This document shows positions 1-7,622 of a stretch of 64,000 bases of DNA, one piece after another (position 1 is the first letter of the stretch; every line of letters begins with the position of its first letter). Source of the stretch: a virus. The DNA is taken from positions 1-64,000 of IMG/VR virus record IMGVR_UViG_3300024308_000302; one strand, 5' to 3'. The notes under the pieces were generated by a model. It made no database searches and had not been told where the DNA came from. It was given only the letters and a program-made list of their open reading frames with translations. The translations under genes and the position numbers were made by a program.

Positions 1-282
1 TTATGATTTTTTAAGCCGATTGATAAACTCATTTTGGTTATCCATGACATAGGCATAAACCATAGAATAAATAATGACAGGTGAATGAACAGATTCGAAT
101 TTGTCTTTGTTAAATTTAACACGGGAGTCAAACATACTGTGAATATCTGAAGCTCCAAGGACACTACTCTCAGGAATGGAAATCCCCCTTTCAACTACTT
201 CAACCATTTGAAGATCTACTTTACGACGAATAGGACGGGGAATCATCTGGATAAAAGCTATACAAAAATCAACAGTCAGCAT
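1..282 (-). CDS. hypothetical protein, 93 aa
   Basis: No family is recognised. The ORF is complete: ATG at 280-282 has GAGGC five bases upstream, and TAA is formed by the first three bases of the window. A hydrophobic N-terminus (LTVDFCIAFIQMI) is followed by basic PRPIRRK. Its own promoter lies at 332-360; its terminator is outside the window. Confidence 0.75.
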   Translation of the reverse strand: MLTVDFCIAFIQMIPRPIRRKVDLQMVEVVERGISIPESSVLGASDIHSMFDSRVKFNKDKFESVHSPVIIYSMVYAYVMDNQNEFINRLKKS

Positions 283-331
283 ATTGAGCCTCTATGATTT
301 GGTGTAAAAAGGTTTTTGAAACTTATGACGT

Positions 332-360
332 ATTATAATACTAAATTAATAAAAAATCAA
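332..360 (-). promoter_or_regulatory. sigma70-type promoter
   Basis: -35 TTGATT, 17-bp spacer, -10 TATAAT. It drives the 93-aa gene at the window start. Confidence 0.8.
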
Positions 361-365
361 GAAAC

Positions 366-384
366 AAAAAAGGGCCGAAGCCCT
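366..384 (-). terminator. intrinsic terminator
   Basis: GGGC-UUCG-GCCC-type hairpin followed by a U-tract, just after the gene at 399-704. Confidence 0.85.
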
Positions 385-398
385 TAATCTGAATGTAG

Positions 399-704
399 TT
401 AGAAACTCAGGATGTGCCCGAAAATTTCAATTTTGTAAATGTTAGGGTCATTCTTATCATAAATTGCATTGTCATTACGAACATACTTTTTCAAAGAAGC
501 ATCATATTCGTAATAGACAGAAGTTTTTTCCTCGGCGTCTATAATCAATTTAGGGCTACGTTTATATGTGATAAGATACAAGTATCTAAAACCTTTATAA
601 ACATTATAGAACGTACCCAAAACAGTCAGCAGTGTTATGAAGCCAAAGAAAACAGTAAGGAAAATGGTCGGATAAGCAAAAAGATCCATAATGTTATAAT
701 CCAT
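399..704 (-). CDS. small membrane protein, 101 aa
   Basis: Unknown protein with one strong membrane segment (about residues 10-35, IFLTVFFGFITLLTVLGTFY) and a charged C-terminal half. The ATG at 702-704 is chosen because GAGGC lies seven bases upstream; an in-frame TTG six codons earlier includes the SD itself. It is a single-gene unit between the promoter at 743-771 and the terminator at 366-384. Confidence 0.75.
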   Translation of the reverse strand: MDYNIMDLFAYPTIFLTVFFGFITLLTVLGTFYNVYKGFRYLYLITYKRSPKLIIDAEEKTSVYYEYDASLKKYVRNDNAIYDKNDPNIYKIEIFGHILSF

Positions 705-742
705 TTTAAATGCCTCTATCAAGTTAGCAATTCAATACGTGG

Positions 743-771
743 ATTATAATACTATCAAAGAATAAAATCAA
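743..771 (-). promoter_or_regulatory. sigma70-type promoter
   Basis: TTGATT-17-TATAAT, upstream of the 101-aa membrane protein. Confidence 0.85.
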
Positions 772-826
772 GTTTTTTTAGGTTACAAGAGAGCATGATG
801 AAAAAATATTAATTTATTATGGGCAT

Positions 827-846
827 AAAAAAGGGGCCGAAGCCCC
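827..846 (-). terminator. intrinsic terminator
   Basis: GGGGC-UUCG-GCCCC hairpin plus U-tract, following the gene at 867-1181. Confidence 0.88.
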
Positions 847-866
847 ATGGTAAAAGTAAGTTTATG

Positions 867-1181
867 TTACAGGGATGAAATGTCAGGGCAACGGTCTTTG
901 AAAAGCTGCCAGAGTTCATTGTCAACTTTGTATGCCAAAGTAAGCTGGGATGCCAAAGTTTTTTCGTCAACAATGGAATTGATAGCGTGAATGATGAAAA
1001 CCTTACGTTCCCCTTTGTAAACAATCATAGCTTCTTCGTCACTGGTGAAGTGAGCACCAGCAAGGAAGTCATCAAAAAGATTGGTTTGCATTTGCTCATA
1101 GAGAGCAAGTCCACGAACATGGTCAACAGCAAGGCAGTTTTCTACGGACACAAAAGTAGGGACAGAAATCTTAACAGTCAT
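867..1181 (-). CDS. KVDxxLW-family hypothetical protein, 104 aa
   Basis: Unknown function. The start at 1179-1181 has AAGGTGA five bases upstream; longer in-frame readings run into the promoter. The C-terminus reads YKVDNELWQLFKDRCP, a motif also found near the ends of the products at 1851-2135 (KVDKELWAEFVKKYP) and 7696-7986 (KVDCDLWDEFERIDP). These are probably paralogues. Confidence 0.75.
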   Translation of the reverse strand: MTVKISVPTFVSVENCLAVDHVRGLALYEQMQTNLFDDFLAGAHFTSDEEAMIVYKGERKVFIIHAINSIVDEKTLASQLTLAYKVDNELWQLFKDRCPDISSL

Positions 1182-1212
1182 TAGAATCACCTTGTTGTGT
1201 GAGAAGAACAGT

Positions 1213-1241
1213 AGTATATCAAAAAAAAGTGAAAGGGTAAA
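1213..1241 (-). promoter_or_regulatory. sigma70-type promoter
   Basis: TTTACC-17-TATACT, upstream of the gene at 867-1181. Confidence 0.75.
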
Positions 1242-1404
1242 GAGAATAATTTGATAAACCCACGACAGCCATCCAGATGGATTTTTAATACCTAAAATAA
1301 AATCAAAATACAAACATTATAATAAAAATAGATTATGGCTTGTAAATAACAAAAAAGAACTATATGTATTATAGTGCTGTCAAAAAATACGGGGTTTTAT
1401 AAAA
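1242..1404. other. gene-free interval
   Basis: No ORF with a ribosome binding site is seen. On the minus strand there are two -10-like TATAAT boxes (near 1320 and 1370) without good -35 boxes, and a short CCATC/GATGG hairpin near 1275. It may be a remnant of a lost gene. Confidence 0.4.
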
Positions 1405-1426
1405 CAAAAAAGCCTCCGAAGAGGCT
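1405..1426 (-). terminator. intrinsic terminator
   Basis: AGCCUC-UUCG-GAGGCU hairpin plus U-tract after the gene at 1447-1713. Confidence 0.88.
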
Positions 1427-1446
1427 TGTAGAAGATAGTAAAAGTG

Positions 1447-1713
1447 TTAAGCGGCCAGAGTTTGTTGACGCATCAGTTTGGTAGTCTGGATTTTACCAGA
1501 GCGAGTCAGAGATACGCGGGTATCAAAAAGGTCTTTGCTACGAGCAATCAGACCTTTGCCAATCATGTTATTGATGACAGCACTAACCTGATTCGACTTG
1601 ATGGTAGCTGGGCCAACAGAAAGAACGTTTTGTGGAATGCTTTGACCAACACCGTAGTTCTGGATGTTTTGCAGAACAGCTTGTTCAAGAGCGGTGATGA
1701 TGAGCTTAGCCAT
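1447..1713 (-). CDS. winged-helix-like small regulator, copy A (88 aa)
   Basis: Probable DNA-binding protein, inferred from a helix-rich N-terminus, the segment IKSNQVSAVINNMIGKGLI resembling a winged-helix recognition region, and a following VSLTRSGK wing-like strand. It is closely paralogous to the 91-aa product at 2598-2873 and more distantly to the one at 17966-18430. The start at 1711-1713 has AAGGAT upstream. The leader carries the conserved CATCAAAACGA box. The DNA target and role are unknown. Confidence 0.7.
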   Translation of the reverse strand: MAKLIITALEQAVLQNIQNYGVGQSIPQNVLSVGPATIKSNQVSAVINNMIGKGLIARSKDLFDTRVSLTRSGKIQTTKLMRQQTLAA

Positions 1714-1750
1714 TTCGATAATCCTTGTGTTGTCTCGTTTTGATGGGATA

Positions 1751-1779
1751 AGTATAGCAAAAATGAGTTTTTTGGTCAA
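1751..1779 (-). promoter_or_regulatory. strong sigma70 promoter with CATCAAAACGA box
   Basis: TTGACC-17-TATACT, followed by the conserved initially transcribed sequence CCCATCAAAACGAGA. Confidence 0.9.
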
Positions 1780-1796
1780 GACTTTATTTTAACTAT

Positions 1797-1820
1797 AAAA
1801 AAAGGGAGCCTAAGCCCCCT
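1797..1820 (-). terminator. intrinsic terminator
   Basis: GGGGGC/GCUCCC hairpin plus a seven-U tract after the gene at 1851-2135. Confidence 0.8.
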
Positions 1821-1850
1821 ATCTAATTGCAAGTGATGATTTAACCAGGT

Positions 1851-2135
1851 TTAAAGGTCATGTGGGTATTTTTTCACAAACTCAGCCCAAAGCTCTTTAT
1901 CGACCTTGTAGGTGCTGGAAAGGCCACCTTCCGGTTTAATGCCATCATAGTGGTTGACCAAGAGGTAACGAGTTTCATCTTTCAGATAATTGCCTTTGCG
2001 GTCACCAGAGAAGCGAGCATTTCGAGTAATCTCAAGAAAAGCGTTGCTTCGAATACGGTCTTCAATACGGAAGTATTCACGCCGAGTGATAACTTGAAGG
2101 TTATCTTGATTAAATTCAGTAATGAGTTCAGACAT
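1851..2135 (-). CDS. KVDxxLW-family hypothetical protein, 94 aa
   Basis: Unknown protein whose C-terminal STYKVDKELWAEFVKKYP matches the motif of the products at 867-1181 and 7696-7986. The ATG at 2133-2135 follows AAGGAT. No clear -35/-10 pair is seen directly upstream; a weak TAGAAT -10 lies near 2180. Confidence 0.75.
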   Translation of the reverse strand: MSELITEFNQDNLQVITRREYFRIEDRIRSNAFLEITRNARFSGDRKGNYLKDETRYLLVNHYDGIKPEGGLSSTYKVDKELWAEFVKKYPHDL

Positions 2136-2233
2136 AATAGAATCCTTGAAATAGTTGAATATCTGGAAGCAATTCTAACAAAAATCAATTCAAAAATAAA
2201 GTTATAAAAGAAGATTAATGGTAAAAATAGTTA

Positions 2234-2500
2234 TTAACCGCAGCCGCAAGGGCAAGTCCAGATAGTCAATCCATGAGGACAAAAACCATTACTTTCGTTT
2301 TCATCGTCCATGTCAGAAATTTCATCAGGAGAAAGATATCCATATTTTTCACGGGCATATTCAAAAGCTTCTGGAACAACTTTTGGATCAAAGTGTTCAT
2401 CCATAAGAGAAGAGAAGCCTTTGATCAACATGAATTCGTAAGTAGTGTATTGTTTACAGGCTTGGTTGAATAGGTCATCAACAACAAAATGGAATGACAT
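2234..2500 (-). CDS. hypothetical protein with Cys-rich tail, 88 aa
   Basis: Unknown, acidic. It ends in CPHGLTIWTCPCGCG, which clusters four Cys and one His and could bind a metal (inference). AAGGATC precedes the ATG at 2498-2500. A TATAAT -10 lies near 2535 with a poor -35. Confidence 0.75.
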   Translation of the reverse strand: MSFHFVVDDLFNQACKQYTTYEFMLIKGFSSLMDEHFDPKVVPEAFEYAREKYGYLSPDEISDMDDENESNGFCPHGLTIWTCPCGCG

Positions 2501-2560
2501 AAAAGAGATCCTTAAAGAAGAATAGAGAAATTATAGCAATAAAGTATATAAAAAACAACA

Positions 2561-2580
2561 AAAAAGGGGCCGAAGCCCCT
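2561..2580 (-). terminator. intrinsic terminator
   Basis: GGGGC-UUCG-GCCCC hairpin with U-tract after the gene at 2598-2873. Confidence 0.88.
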
Positions 2581-2597
2581 GAGACAAGATTTAAGTA

Positions 2598-2873
2598 TTA
2601 AGCAGCAATTTGCTCGATAGTCGAAGAACGCATCAGTTTGGTGGTCTGGATTTTACCAGAGCGGGTAAGAGAGACAGTGTTACCGAAAAGGTCTTTGGTA
2701 CGCTCAAGCAGACCTTTACCAATCATGTTGTTGACAACAGCACCAACTTGGTTGGATTTGATTTTGGAAGGGCCAGTGGAAAGGAAGTTCTGAGGAATGA
2801 CTTGACCTACACCGTAGTTCTGAATATTTTTCAAAACAGCTTGTTCGAGAGCGGTGATGATGAGTTTAGCCAT
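2598..2873 (-). CDS. winged-helix-like small regulator, copy B (91 aa)
   Basis: Close paralogue of the product at 1447-1713: both begin MAKLIITALEQAVL, share IKSNQV.AV.NNMIGKGL and end in TRSGKIQTTKLMR. Promoter and leader are also near-identical (TTGACC...TATACT, CATCAAAACGA), so the whole cassette was probably duplicated. A DNA-binding role is inferred. Confidence 0.72.
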   Translation of the reverse strand: MAKLIITALEQAVLKNIQNYGVGQVIPQNFLSTGPSKIKSNQVGAVVNNMIGKGLLERTKDLFGNTVSLTRSGKIQTTKLMRSSTIEQIAA

Positions 2874-2910
2874 TTCGAGAGTCCTTATGTTATCTCGTTT
2901 TGATGGGATA

Positions 2911-2939
2911 AGTATAACAAAAATGAGTTTTTTGGTCAA
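2911..2939 (-). promoter_or_regulatory. strong sigma70 promoter with CATCAAAACGA box
   Basis: TTGACC-17-TATACT; almost a copy of the promoter at 1751-1779. Confidence 0.9.
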
Positions 2940-2959
2940 CAACTTTATCAAGAAAAACA

Positions 2960-2981
2960 AAAAAGCCTCGGGAAAGAGGCT
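2960..2981 (-). terminator. intrinsic terminator
   Basis: GCCUC/GAGGC hairpin plus U-tract after the gene at 2999-3439. Confidence 0.82.
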
Positions 2982-2998
2982 TTAAAATGGATAGTTCT

Positions 2999-3439
2999 TT
3001 AATCTTTTAATGTGATAACAGGGCCTAAAGATACATCAACACGGCCAGCACCCTGAGTCACTTCCTGATAGCGAGAGTTGCCCAGTTCACGAAGTTCTTT
3101 CCAGTAGGGTTCCCAAGGTCCAGTAATCAGGATAGTTCTACATCCACCACTTTTGGTAATACGGTGATATTCGTTTTTAGGGATATAGATGATTCTGCTA
3201 CGATTGCGATCAAGAGCAACAACTTTGCCATCTTGGATAACTTCTTCGATATAATTACCAGAAATCAAAAAACTGAGGGCACCAAAGGAATGTGTATGGA
3301 ATCGATCTTGCTTTCCATCTGTTTTGTGAAAGTTGAATATTTTAATACTAAAGAGTTTTTTCCATTCAAGTACAGTTATTTCTGAAACATTTTGATCGCC
3401 TAACTGAATAGATTTCTTTTTCCAAAATATAATAGACAT
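2999..3439 (-). CDS. cupin-like protein, 146 aa
   Basis: Probable small cupin (double-stranded beta-helix). FHTHSFGALSFLISGNYIEE provides the first metal-ligand motif (HxH...G...E), and IIYIPKNEYHRI resembles the second motif with a late His. The last third (GPWEPYWKEL) is not recognised. Substrate unknown. GGAG lies seven bases before the ATG. No terminator separates it from the upstream gene at 3472-3888, so the two may be co-transcribed. Confidence 0.65.
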   Translation of the reverse strand: MSIIFWKKKSIQLGDQNVSEITVLEWKKLFSIKIFNFHKTDGKQDRFHTHSFGALSFLISGNYIEEVIQDGKVVALDRNRSRIIYIPKNEYHRITKSGGCRTILITGPWEPYWKELRELGNSRYQEVTQGAGRVDVSLGPVITLKD

Positions 3440-3471
3440 AAAGAAACTCCAAGTATAATGTAATGATTTAC

Positions 3472-3888
3472 TTACTTTAAAGAACCATAAAGAGAAGCAA
3501 TACGAGAATGATGTTGCTCAGAAACATTTAAAGTAAGTTGAATATAACCAGATAAGAAAGAAGTATCATCGTCATCATCTGGTTCAGAAACCTGTTTACT
3601 GCAAACAGAAACATTAGGGTCTAGAGTAAAACCATATGACTCGAACATTCGAATTACACCAGTTTCTGAAATACCCATAACATCTCTAAAAGCATTACCA
3701 CTTGGCCACCACCAAATAATATCAGTAACAATGGAGCCAGAAATAACATCTAATGCTTTTTGAGACGCCTTAGAATCAGTTGGATCTCTTGTTTGGTCAA
3801 TAACAGCAATAGAGCCATCATTTAATAAAAGACCAATTTTTGGAAGAAGATTTTTCTTAGTAGAGTATAAAAATGTCAAAGTAGTCAT
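3472..3888 (-). CDS. hypothetical protein, 138 aa
   Basis: Unknown. Notable are a Trp triplet (DIIWWWPSGNAF) and an acidic run (PDDDDDT). AAAGGAT precedes the ATG. It is probably the first gene of a two-gene unit with the cupin gene downstream (32-bp gap). Confidence 0.72.
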   Translation of the reverse strand: MTTLTFLYSTKKNLLPKIGLLLNDGSIAVIDQTRDPTDSKASQKALDVISGSIVTDIIWWWPSGNAFRDVMGISETGVIRMFESYGFTLDPNVSVCSKQVSEPDDDDDTSFLSGYIQLTLNVSEQHHSRIASLYGSLK

Positions 3889-3952
3889 AGATATTTATCC
3901 TTTAGAGTAATATATGAAAATTATTATAACAAAAAAAACAATATAAAAACAA

Positions 3953-3978
3953 TAAAAAAAAGACCTATGAATAGGTCT
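3953..3978 (-). terminator. intrinsic terminator
   Basis: AGACCUAUUCAUAGGUCU hairpin plus eight U, after the gene at 3994-4440. Confidence 0.88.
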
Positions 3979-3993
3979 TAAATACTCTAAATA

Positions 3994-4440
3994 TCAGCAA
4001 GAATCGCCCTGTGGGCCATCAGGGTGACTGGAGTAGACATAACCTTTAGCCAAACCTTGATTAGTAATTTCAGCAAAATAAGCATCAGCTTCATCAAAAT
4101 CCATATCGTCCATTTCATCTTGCGAAGGAACTGGTTTACCTAACAGAGACATAAAGAACTGATTAAAAATCTGTTTTTGAATAAAGGAAATGAGACATGC
4201 AGAGTAAATTACATCAGGAGCTTTTCCCAAGGAGTAAAGTTCAGGATTATTGAAATCAACCAACAAAATATTATTATTGTTTGGAACAAACAAACCAGAA
4301 AGAGCACCATCATTGACGGCATCAAGAAGTGCAGGATTTTCAGAAAGAACATCAATCATTTGAGATTGAGTAAGAAAGAAATTAGTATCACCACTGATCA
4401 ATTTGCAAACTTTGGTGATTTCATTCTGATTAATGTTCAT
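3994..4440 (-). CDS. hypothetical protein, 148 aa; paralogue of 19392-19706
   Basis: Unknown. It shares the pattern L..NPALLDAV..G, then IFNQFF..L.GKPVPS..E..DMD, with the shorter product at 19392-19706 (QPSLLKQV, LFNFICHHLIGRPYPS..EFEDMD). The start at 4438-4440 has AAAAGGAT upstream; the eight preceding in-frame codons are leader. Confidence 0.75.
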   Translation of the reverse strand: MNINQNEITKVCKLISGDTNFFLTQSQMIDVLSENPALLDAVNDGALSGLFVPNNNNILLVDFNNPELYSLGKAPDVIYSACLISFIQKQIFNQFFMSLLGKPVPSQDEMDDMDFDEADAYFAEITNQGLAKGYVYSSHPDGPQGDSC

Positions 4441-4496
4441 AAAATATCCTTTTGGTTGATGAGGCAATTATACACTAAACGATTAGAAAAGAAAAG

Positions 4497-4518
4497 AAAA
4501 AGGGGCCAACAAGGCCCC
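4497..4518 (-). terminator. intrinsic terminator
   Basis: GGGGCC-UUG-UUGGCCCC hairpin plus U-rich tail after the gene at 4531-4908. Confidence 0.85.
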
Positions 4519-4530
4519 TAATGGTAAAAA

Positions 4531-4908
4531 TTACTGCCAAAGCTGATGGAAAGCTACCAGCCATGTTTTTAAATTTTCAATTTCAACATCGACTTTATCA
4601 AGAGCATATTGTGGTGCATTTAGCTGACGAAGATGTTCTTTATCACTCAACAGGTTTGCTTTTGCTGCATGATAAGCATAAGACAAAGTGTTAAGTTGCT
4701 CAGAAGTAGGTTTGTGACCAGCATTAGGATGCTCAACAGAAAGACAATAATTAGAGAGCAAACCTTTAAAAGATTCTTCAAGCTGAATATTCTTCTGAAT
4801 CCACTGGGGGTCTTTTACTCCAATAAAATGAACAATACTGGAGTGGTTAGCATTTACTTGGTGATGAAGGGTAGATTGAAGTTCTAACAGTTTTTTATAA
4901 TGATTCAT
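4531..4908 (-). CDS. hypothetical helical protein, 125 aa
   Basis: Unknown, predicted mostly alpha-helical (HYKKLLELQSTLHHQ; AKANLLSDKEHLRQL). ATG at 4906-4908 is preferred over an in-frame GTG four codons upstream because AGGTGG lies nine bases before the ATG and overlaps the GTG. Confidence 0.72.
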   Translation of the reverse strand: MNHYKKLLELQSTLHHQVNANHSSIVHFIGVKDPQWIQKNIQLEESFKGLLSNYCLSVEHPNAGHKPTSEQLNTLSYAYHAAKANLLSDKEHLRQLNAPQYALDKVDVEIENLKTWLVAFHQLWQ

Positions 4909-5022
4909 GGCTATATCCACCTAATTAAGAAGAGATTTGAATACTGGCAAGTGTAGTCGCCAAGTTTTGATGGGATTATAATACCAAAAATTAGATTTAT
5001 AAGCAAGCAAAATCATTGAAAA

Positions 5023-5045
5023 TAAAAAAGCCTCCGAAGAGGCTT
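5023..5045 (-). terminator. intrinsic terminator
   Basis: AAGCCUC-UUCG-GAGGCUU hairpin plus U-tract after the gene at 5062-5544. Confidence 0.88.
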
Positions 5046-5061
5046 TAACAAATCAGTGATT

Positions 5062-5544
5062 TTAGTTAAAAATTTTGTTGATTACTTCGTCATAGCGATT
5101 TTTTACTGCAGTAGCCGCTGCTGCATAATAGTGTACATTTCCCCGGCTTTTTTCGAGTTCAACCATTAAATCAGACATGGAAATGTTTTGAGTTGGAACT
5201 TTGGATAAATATCGATTTTCAAGTGCTTGCATAGAGTTGTTGAGAGCTTTATCAAGACTGGCCAAAATAACATCACGGTCACGAACGGGGTGAAGAATGA
5301 AGTTAGGATTAAGACCAATGCAAACACCACTCTCCTGTTCGTAAATATCATCTTTCTCAACTTGACTGGCTGAGTGAACATCAGAAATATTGATATTAGG
5401 ACGAATACTGAAATGTTGAGAATCAGCTTGCAAGACAACACCAGTCACCGAATTCAAGAATATTGCATGATGATTGGGGTGATCCCAAAGTTCGATATTA
5501 CGAAGGTTTACGATTTTATCACCGATATTGAACTGATGAGACAT
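5062..5544 (-). CDS. hypothetical protein, 160 aa; paralogue of 15825-16328
   Basis: Unknown. The N-terminus (HQFNIGDKIVNLRNIELWD) matches the product at 15825-16328 (FKYNVGDKVIDLSNLSLWD), and both go on to a helical C-terminal half. The NVGDKV-type opening is reminiscent of small SH3-like folds (weak inference). GGAG precedes the ATG. Confidence 0.75.
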   Translation of the reverse strand: MSHQFNIGDKIVNLRNIELWDHPNHHAIFLNSVTGVVLQADSQHFSIRPNINISDVHSASQVEKDDIYEQESGVCIGLNPNFILHPVRDRDVILASLDKALNNSMQALENRYLSKVPTQNISMSDLMVELEKSRGNVHYYAAAATAVKNRYDEVINKIFN

Positions 5545-5570
5545 TATGAAGCTCCGTTAAAAGATGACTT

Positions 5571-5599
5571 ATTATAATACTAAATCAAAAAATATACAA
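5571..5599 (-). promoter_or_regulatory. sigma70-type promoter
   Basis: TTGTAT-17-TATAAT for the 160-aa gene. Confidence 0.85.
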
Positions 5600-5600
5600 C

Positions 5601-5622
5601 AAAAAAAGAGGCCGAAGCCTCT
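5601..5622 (-). terminator. intrinsic terminator
   Basis: GAGGC-UUCG-GCCUC hairpin plus seven U after the gene at 5639-5914. The U-tract runs directly into the next -35 region. Confidence 0.88.
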
Positions 5623-5638
5623 CTTTTATAAAAAATAT

Positions 5639-5914
5639 TTAAGCCAAAACAACTTTTTTGAATTCATGATTTACATGCATAAGCCCCTCAAGGCACTCTT
5701 GAGAAATTTTATGAGTGATACAAAGAGCTTCAATTTCAGAATCAATTTCATTTTGAACCTTAATGAAATCTTCTGCTGGAACATGTTCTGTGGATTCAAA
5801 AAGGGTATCGAATGCCTGAATAGATTCTACCAGTGGAGCACTTGAGATGTTATAAAAGAATTGAAGTGCTTTAGCTTCGTTAACAAGGCTTTCTTGGCGG
5901 TCTTGAATATTCAT
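5639..5914 (-). CDS. hypothetical helical protein, 91 aa
   Basis: Unknown, acidic and helical. AAAGGAG lies nine bases before the ATG. Single-gene unit. Confidence 0.72.
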   Translation of the reverse strand: MNIQDRQESLVNEAKALQFFYNISSAPLVESIQAFDTLFESTEHVPAEDFIKVQNEIDSEIEALCITHKISQECLEGLMHVNHEFKKVVLA

Positions 5915-5941
5915 CGAAACACTCCTTTATTAAGTGATGGC

Positions 5942-5970
5942 ATTATAACACTGAATAAAGAGAGATACAA
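5942..5970 (-). promoter_or_regulatory. sigma70-type promoter
   Basis: TTGTAT-17-TATAAT for the 91-aa gene. Confidence 0.85.
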
Positions 5971-5971
5971 G

Positions 5972-5990
5972 AAAAAGGGGCCGAAGCCCC
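5972..5990 (-). terminator. intrinsic terminator
   Basis: GGGGC-UUCG-GCCCC hairpin plus U-tract after the gene at 5998-6384. Confidence 0.88.
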
Positions 5991-5997
5991 AAAATAT

Positions 5998-6384
5998 TTA
6001 TTTTCGAAGATGTTCCCAATCACTTTTTTTCATTGATGCAGGATATTTCAGGAATGTGATGCCAAACAGTTTATGTGAGACACGTTTTTTAACTGTAGAA
6101 TCAAGAATAACGCCATCACGTTCACGAAATCTACCAACCCAAGTAGTTTTCCTACTGTAGATTTGACCAAAAGGTTTAATGAACAAGAACCAAGGAGTTT
6201 TAATAATCATAACAACAAAAGTCCAAGGAATCATATAGATAGATTTCCATGGAGAAAACATTTTAATAAGTCCCAAAATATTAAGAACAGTTCGCCAAAG
6301 AGTAAAAGTTACTTTCCAATAAGCAATAAAGCCAGCATTCGTATTTAAAAGTTTATGGTTAATATCATAAGTAACTTGTTTCAT
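5998..6384 (-). CDS. membrane protein, 128 aa
   Basis: Unknown, with two hydrophobic segments (about 18-45 and 50-72; PWTFVVMIIKTPWFLFI) and a basic C-terminus. GAGGAT precedes the ATG. No separate promoter is seen between it and the terminator at 6410-6430, so it may depend on read-through. Confidence 0.72.
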   Translation of the reverse strand: MKQVTYDINHKLLNTNAGFIAYWKVTFTLWRTVLNILGLIKMFSPWKSIYMIPWTFVVMIIKTPWFLFIKPFGQIYSRKTTWVGRFRERDGVILDSTVKKRVSHKLFGITFLKYPASMKKSDWEHLRK

Positions 6385-6409
6385 GAATAATCCTCAAAAG
6401 TAAAAAAGC

Positions 6410-6430
6410 AAAGAGGGACCGAAGTCCCTT
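6410..6430 (-). terminator. intrinsic terminator
   Basis: AGGGAC-UUCG-GUCCCU hairpin; the U-tract is interrupted (UCUUUGC), so it is probably leaky. It follows the gene at 6437-6820. Confidence 0.7.
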
Positions 6431-6436
6431 TACTAA

Positions 6437-6820
6437 TTAAGCTGAAATTACAAAACACCGATTAAGAATTGGTGTTGGAACTTTACTACCAGTAACACCA
6501 TGTAAGTCATCAACAGAAAAGAGCAACTTACATTTGTTATCAAACATGAGTCGCATCAAAATATTAATATCATTTGGTTCAAAATGCTGAATATTATTTG
6601 CCAAGACTACTGTATTCTCAGAAGTGGCAGTTTTATCAAGGAGAAGATTGAACATAGGAAGTCCAACTTGATTCTCTTTAAGTGGGTCTTGTTCAAAAGT
6701 ATGAACAGTCATACCTTTTCGGGTATAGTGTTCACGAATTTGATTTTGTTTGTCAACTGCAAGTGGGAAGCTGAAAAACAGAGGCATGGATACAGAATCA
6801 AGAATATTAAGGCTTTCCAT
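6437..6820 (-). CDS. hypothetical protein, 127 aa
   Basis: Unknown. The C-terminal KLLFSVDDLHG...TPILNRCFVIS resembles the sensor-1/arginine-finger stretch of AAA+ proteins, but no Walker A is present, so a relation is speculative. AAGGAG precedes the ATG at 6818-6820. Confidence 0.7.
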   Translation of the reverse strand: MESLNILDSVSMPLFFSFPLAVDKQNQIREHYTRKGMTVHTFEQDPLKENQVGLPMFNLLLDKTATSENTVVLANNIQHFEPNDINILMRLMFDNKCKLLFSVDDLHGVTGSKVPTPILNRCFVISA

Positions 6821-6848
6821 TGTTGAATCTCCTTGGGTTGATGGGGTA

Positions 6849-6877
6849 ATTATACACAAAAATGAGGTTCATCACAA
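6849..6877 (-). promoter_or_regulatory. sigma70-type promoter
   Basis: TTGTGA-17-TATAAT for the 127-aa gene. Confidence 0.82.
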
Positions 6878-6887
6878 GCATAAAATG

Positions 6888-6907
6888 AAAAAAGGGGCCG
6901 AAGCCCC
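6888..6907 (-). terminator. intrinsic terminator
   Basis: GGGGC-UUCG-GCCCC hairpin plus U-tract; ends the candidate small RNA at 6888-6990. Confidence 0.85.
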
Positions 6908-6990
6908 TGTATCAATGCAATTTATTTTTGTATTTGTAATGCCGCTTAAAAGCAAAAAAAATAAGATAACGAGGTATATAAAACGATAAA
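6888..6990 (-). ncRNA. candidate small RNA, ~100 nt
   Basis: A complete promoter (6997-7025) and terminator (6888-6907) enclose about 100 nt that contain no ATG or GTG on the transcribed strand and no SD-preceded TTG. Every other such cassette nearby encodes a protein, so this is either a genuine sRNA or the remnant of a deleted gene. Function unknown. Confidence 0.45.
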
Positions 6991-6996
6991 GTAGCA

Positions 6997-7025
6997 ATTA
7001 TAGTAAAAATAAGATTTGTAGGCAA
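6997..7025 (-). promoter_or_regulatory. sigma70-type promoter
   Basis: TTGCCT-17-TATAAT with no ORF downstream; drives the candidate sRNA. Confidence 0.75.
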
Positions 7026-7050
7026 CAAAAAAGCCCGCAAAAGCGAGCTT
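7026..7050 (-). terminator. intrinsic terminator
   Basis: AAGCUCGC-UUUU-GCGGGCUU hairpin plus U-tract after the gene at 7068-7622. Confidence 0.85.
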
Positions 7051-7067
7051 TATTGAAGATTTATGTA

Positions 7068-7622
7068 TTAGGCAGCATTGTCACTGTCTACCAGATAACG
7101 ATTTGGGATAACATCATCAATAGAAAGTTTCTTGTATTTATGTGTGAACTCACTTTTGGATACTTTGCCACAATCCCAATAAGGGTTACGAGTAATCCAA
7201 TCCATGAAGCTTTTCTTGACTGGTTTTTCAAATGTTTCAACGACCAACTTAAGATAAAAAGTATCTTTATCTTCACCAACAATAACAAGTGGAATATCAA
7301 AAAGTTTGACAGAATCAGCACAGACATCAATAGATACAATGTCACCAACTACGAAATTAGAAGCCTCAATGATTTCATAGAAGCCAGCATATGGATTGCT
7401 GGATGAATTAATCAATTGACGAAGATCGGACTGGTAAAAAGTAATATCAGGCACACCAAGATCTTGAATGCCAACGAAACCAACTTTGTTGTCGGTTTTA
7501 ATCTGGTAATCAGCTTCTGTAACGGAATAGCAAGCTGAATAACCATCTTTAGAGACAATACGAGACATATGGCCATAAGCATCAAGCACCATACGAACGT
7601 TAGCAAGGATCGGTTGAGACAT
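7068..7622 (-). CDS. hypothetical protein, 184 aa
   Basis: Unknown, apparently beta-rich. AGGAC precedes the ATG at 7620-7622. Single-gene unit. Confidence 0.75.
   Translation of the reverse strand: MSQPILANVRMVLDAYGHMSRIVSKDGYSACYSVTEADYQIKTDNKVGFVGIQDLGVPDITFYQSDLRQLINSSSNPYAGFYEIIEASNFVVGDIVSIDVCADSVKLFDIPLVIVGEDKDTFYLKLVVETFEKPVKKSFMDWITRNPYWDCGKVSKSEFTHKYKKLSIDDVIPNRYLVDSDNAA

Noticed and set aside
1714-1779. Longer N-terminus (MTKKLIFAILIPSKRDN...) for the winged-helix gene
   Set aside because: The extra codons are the -35, -10 and CATCAAAACGA box. The same false extension appears upstream of 2598-2873, 17966-18430 and 25219-25620.
6437-6820. AAA+/clamp-loader fragment
   Set aside because: Only a sensor-like stretch is seen; no Walker A or B. 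Left as hypothetical.
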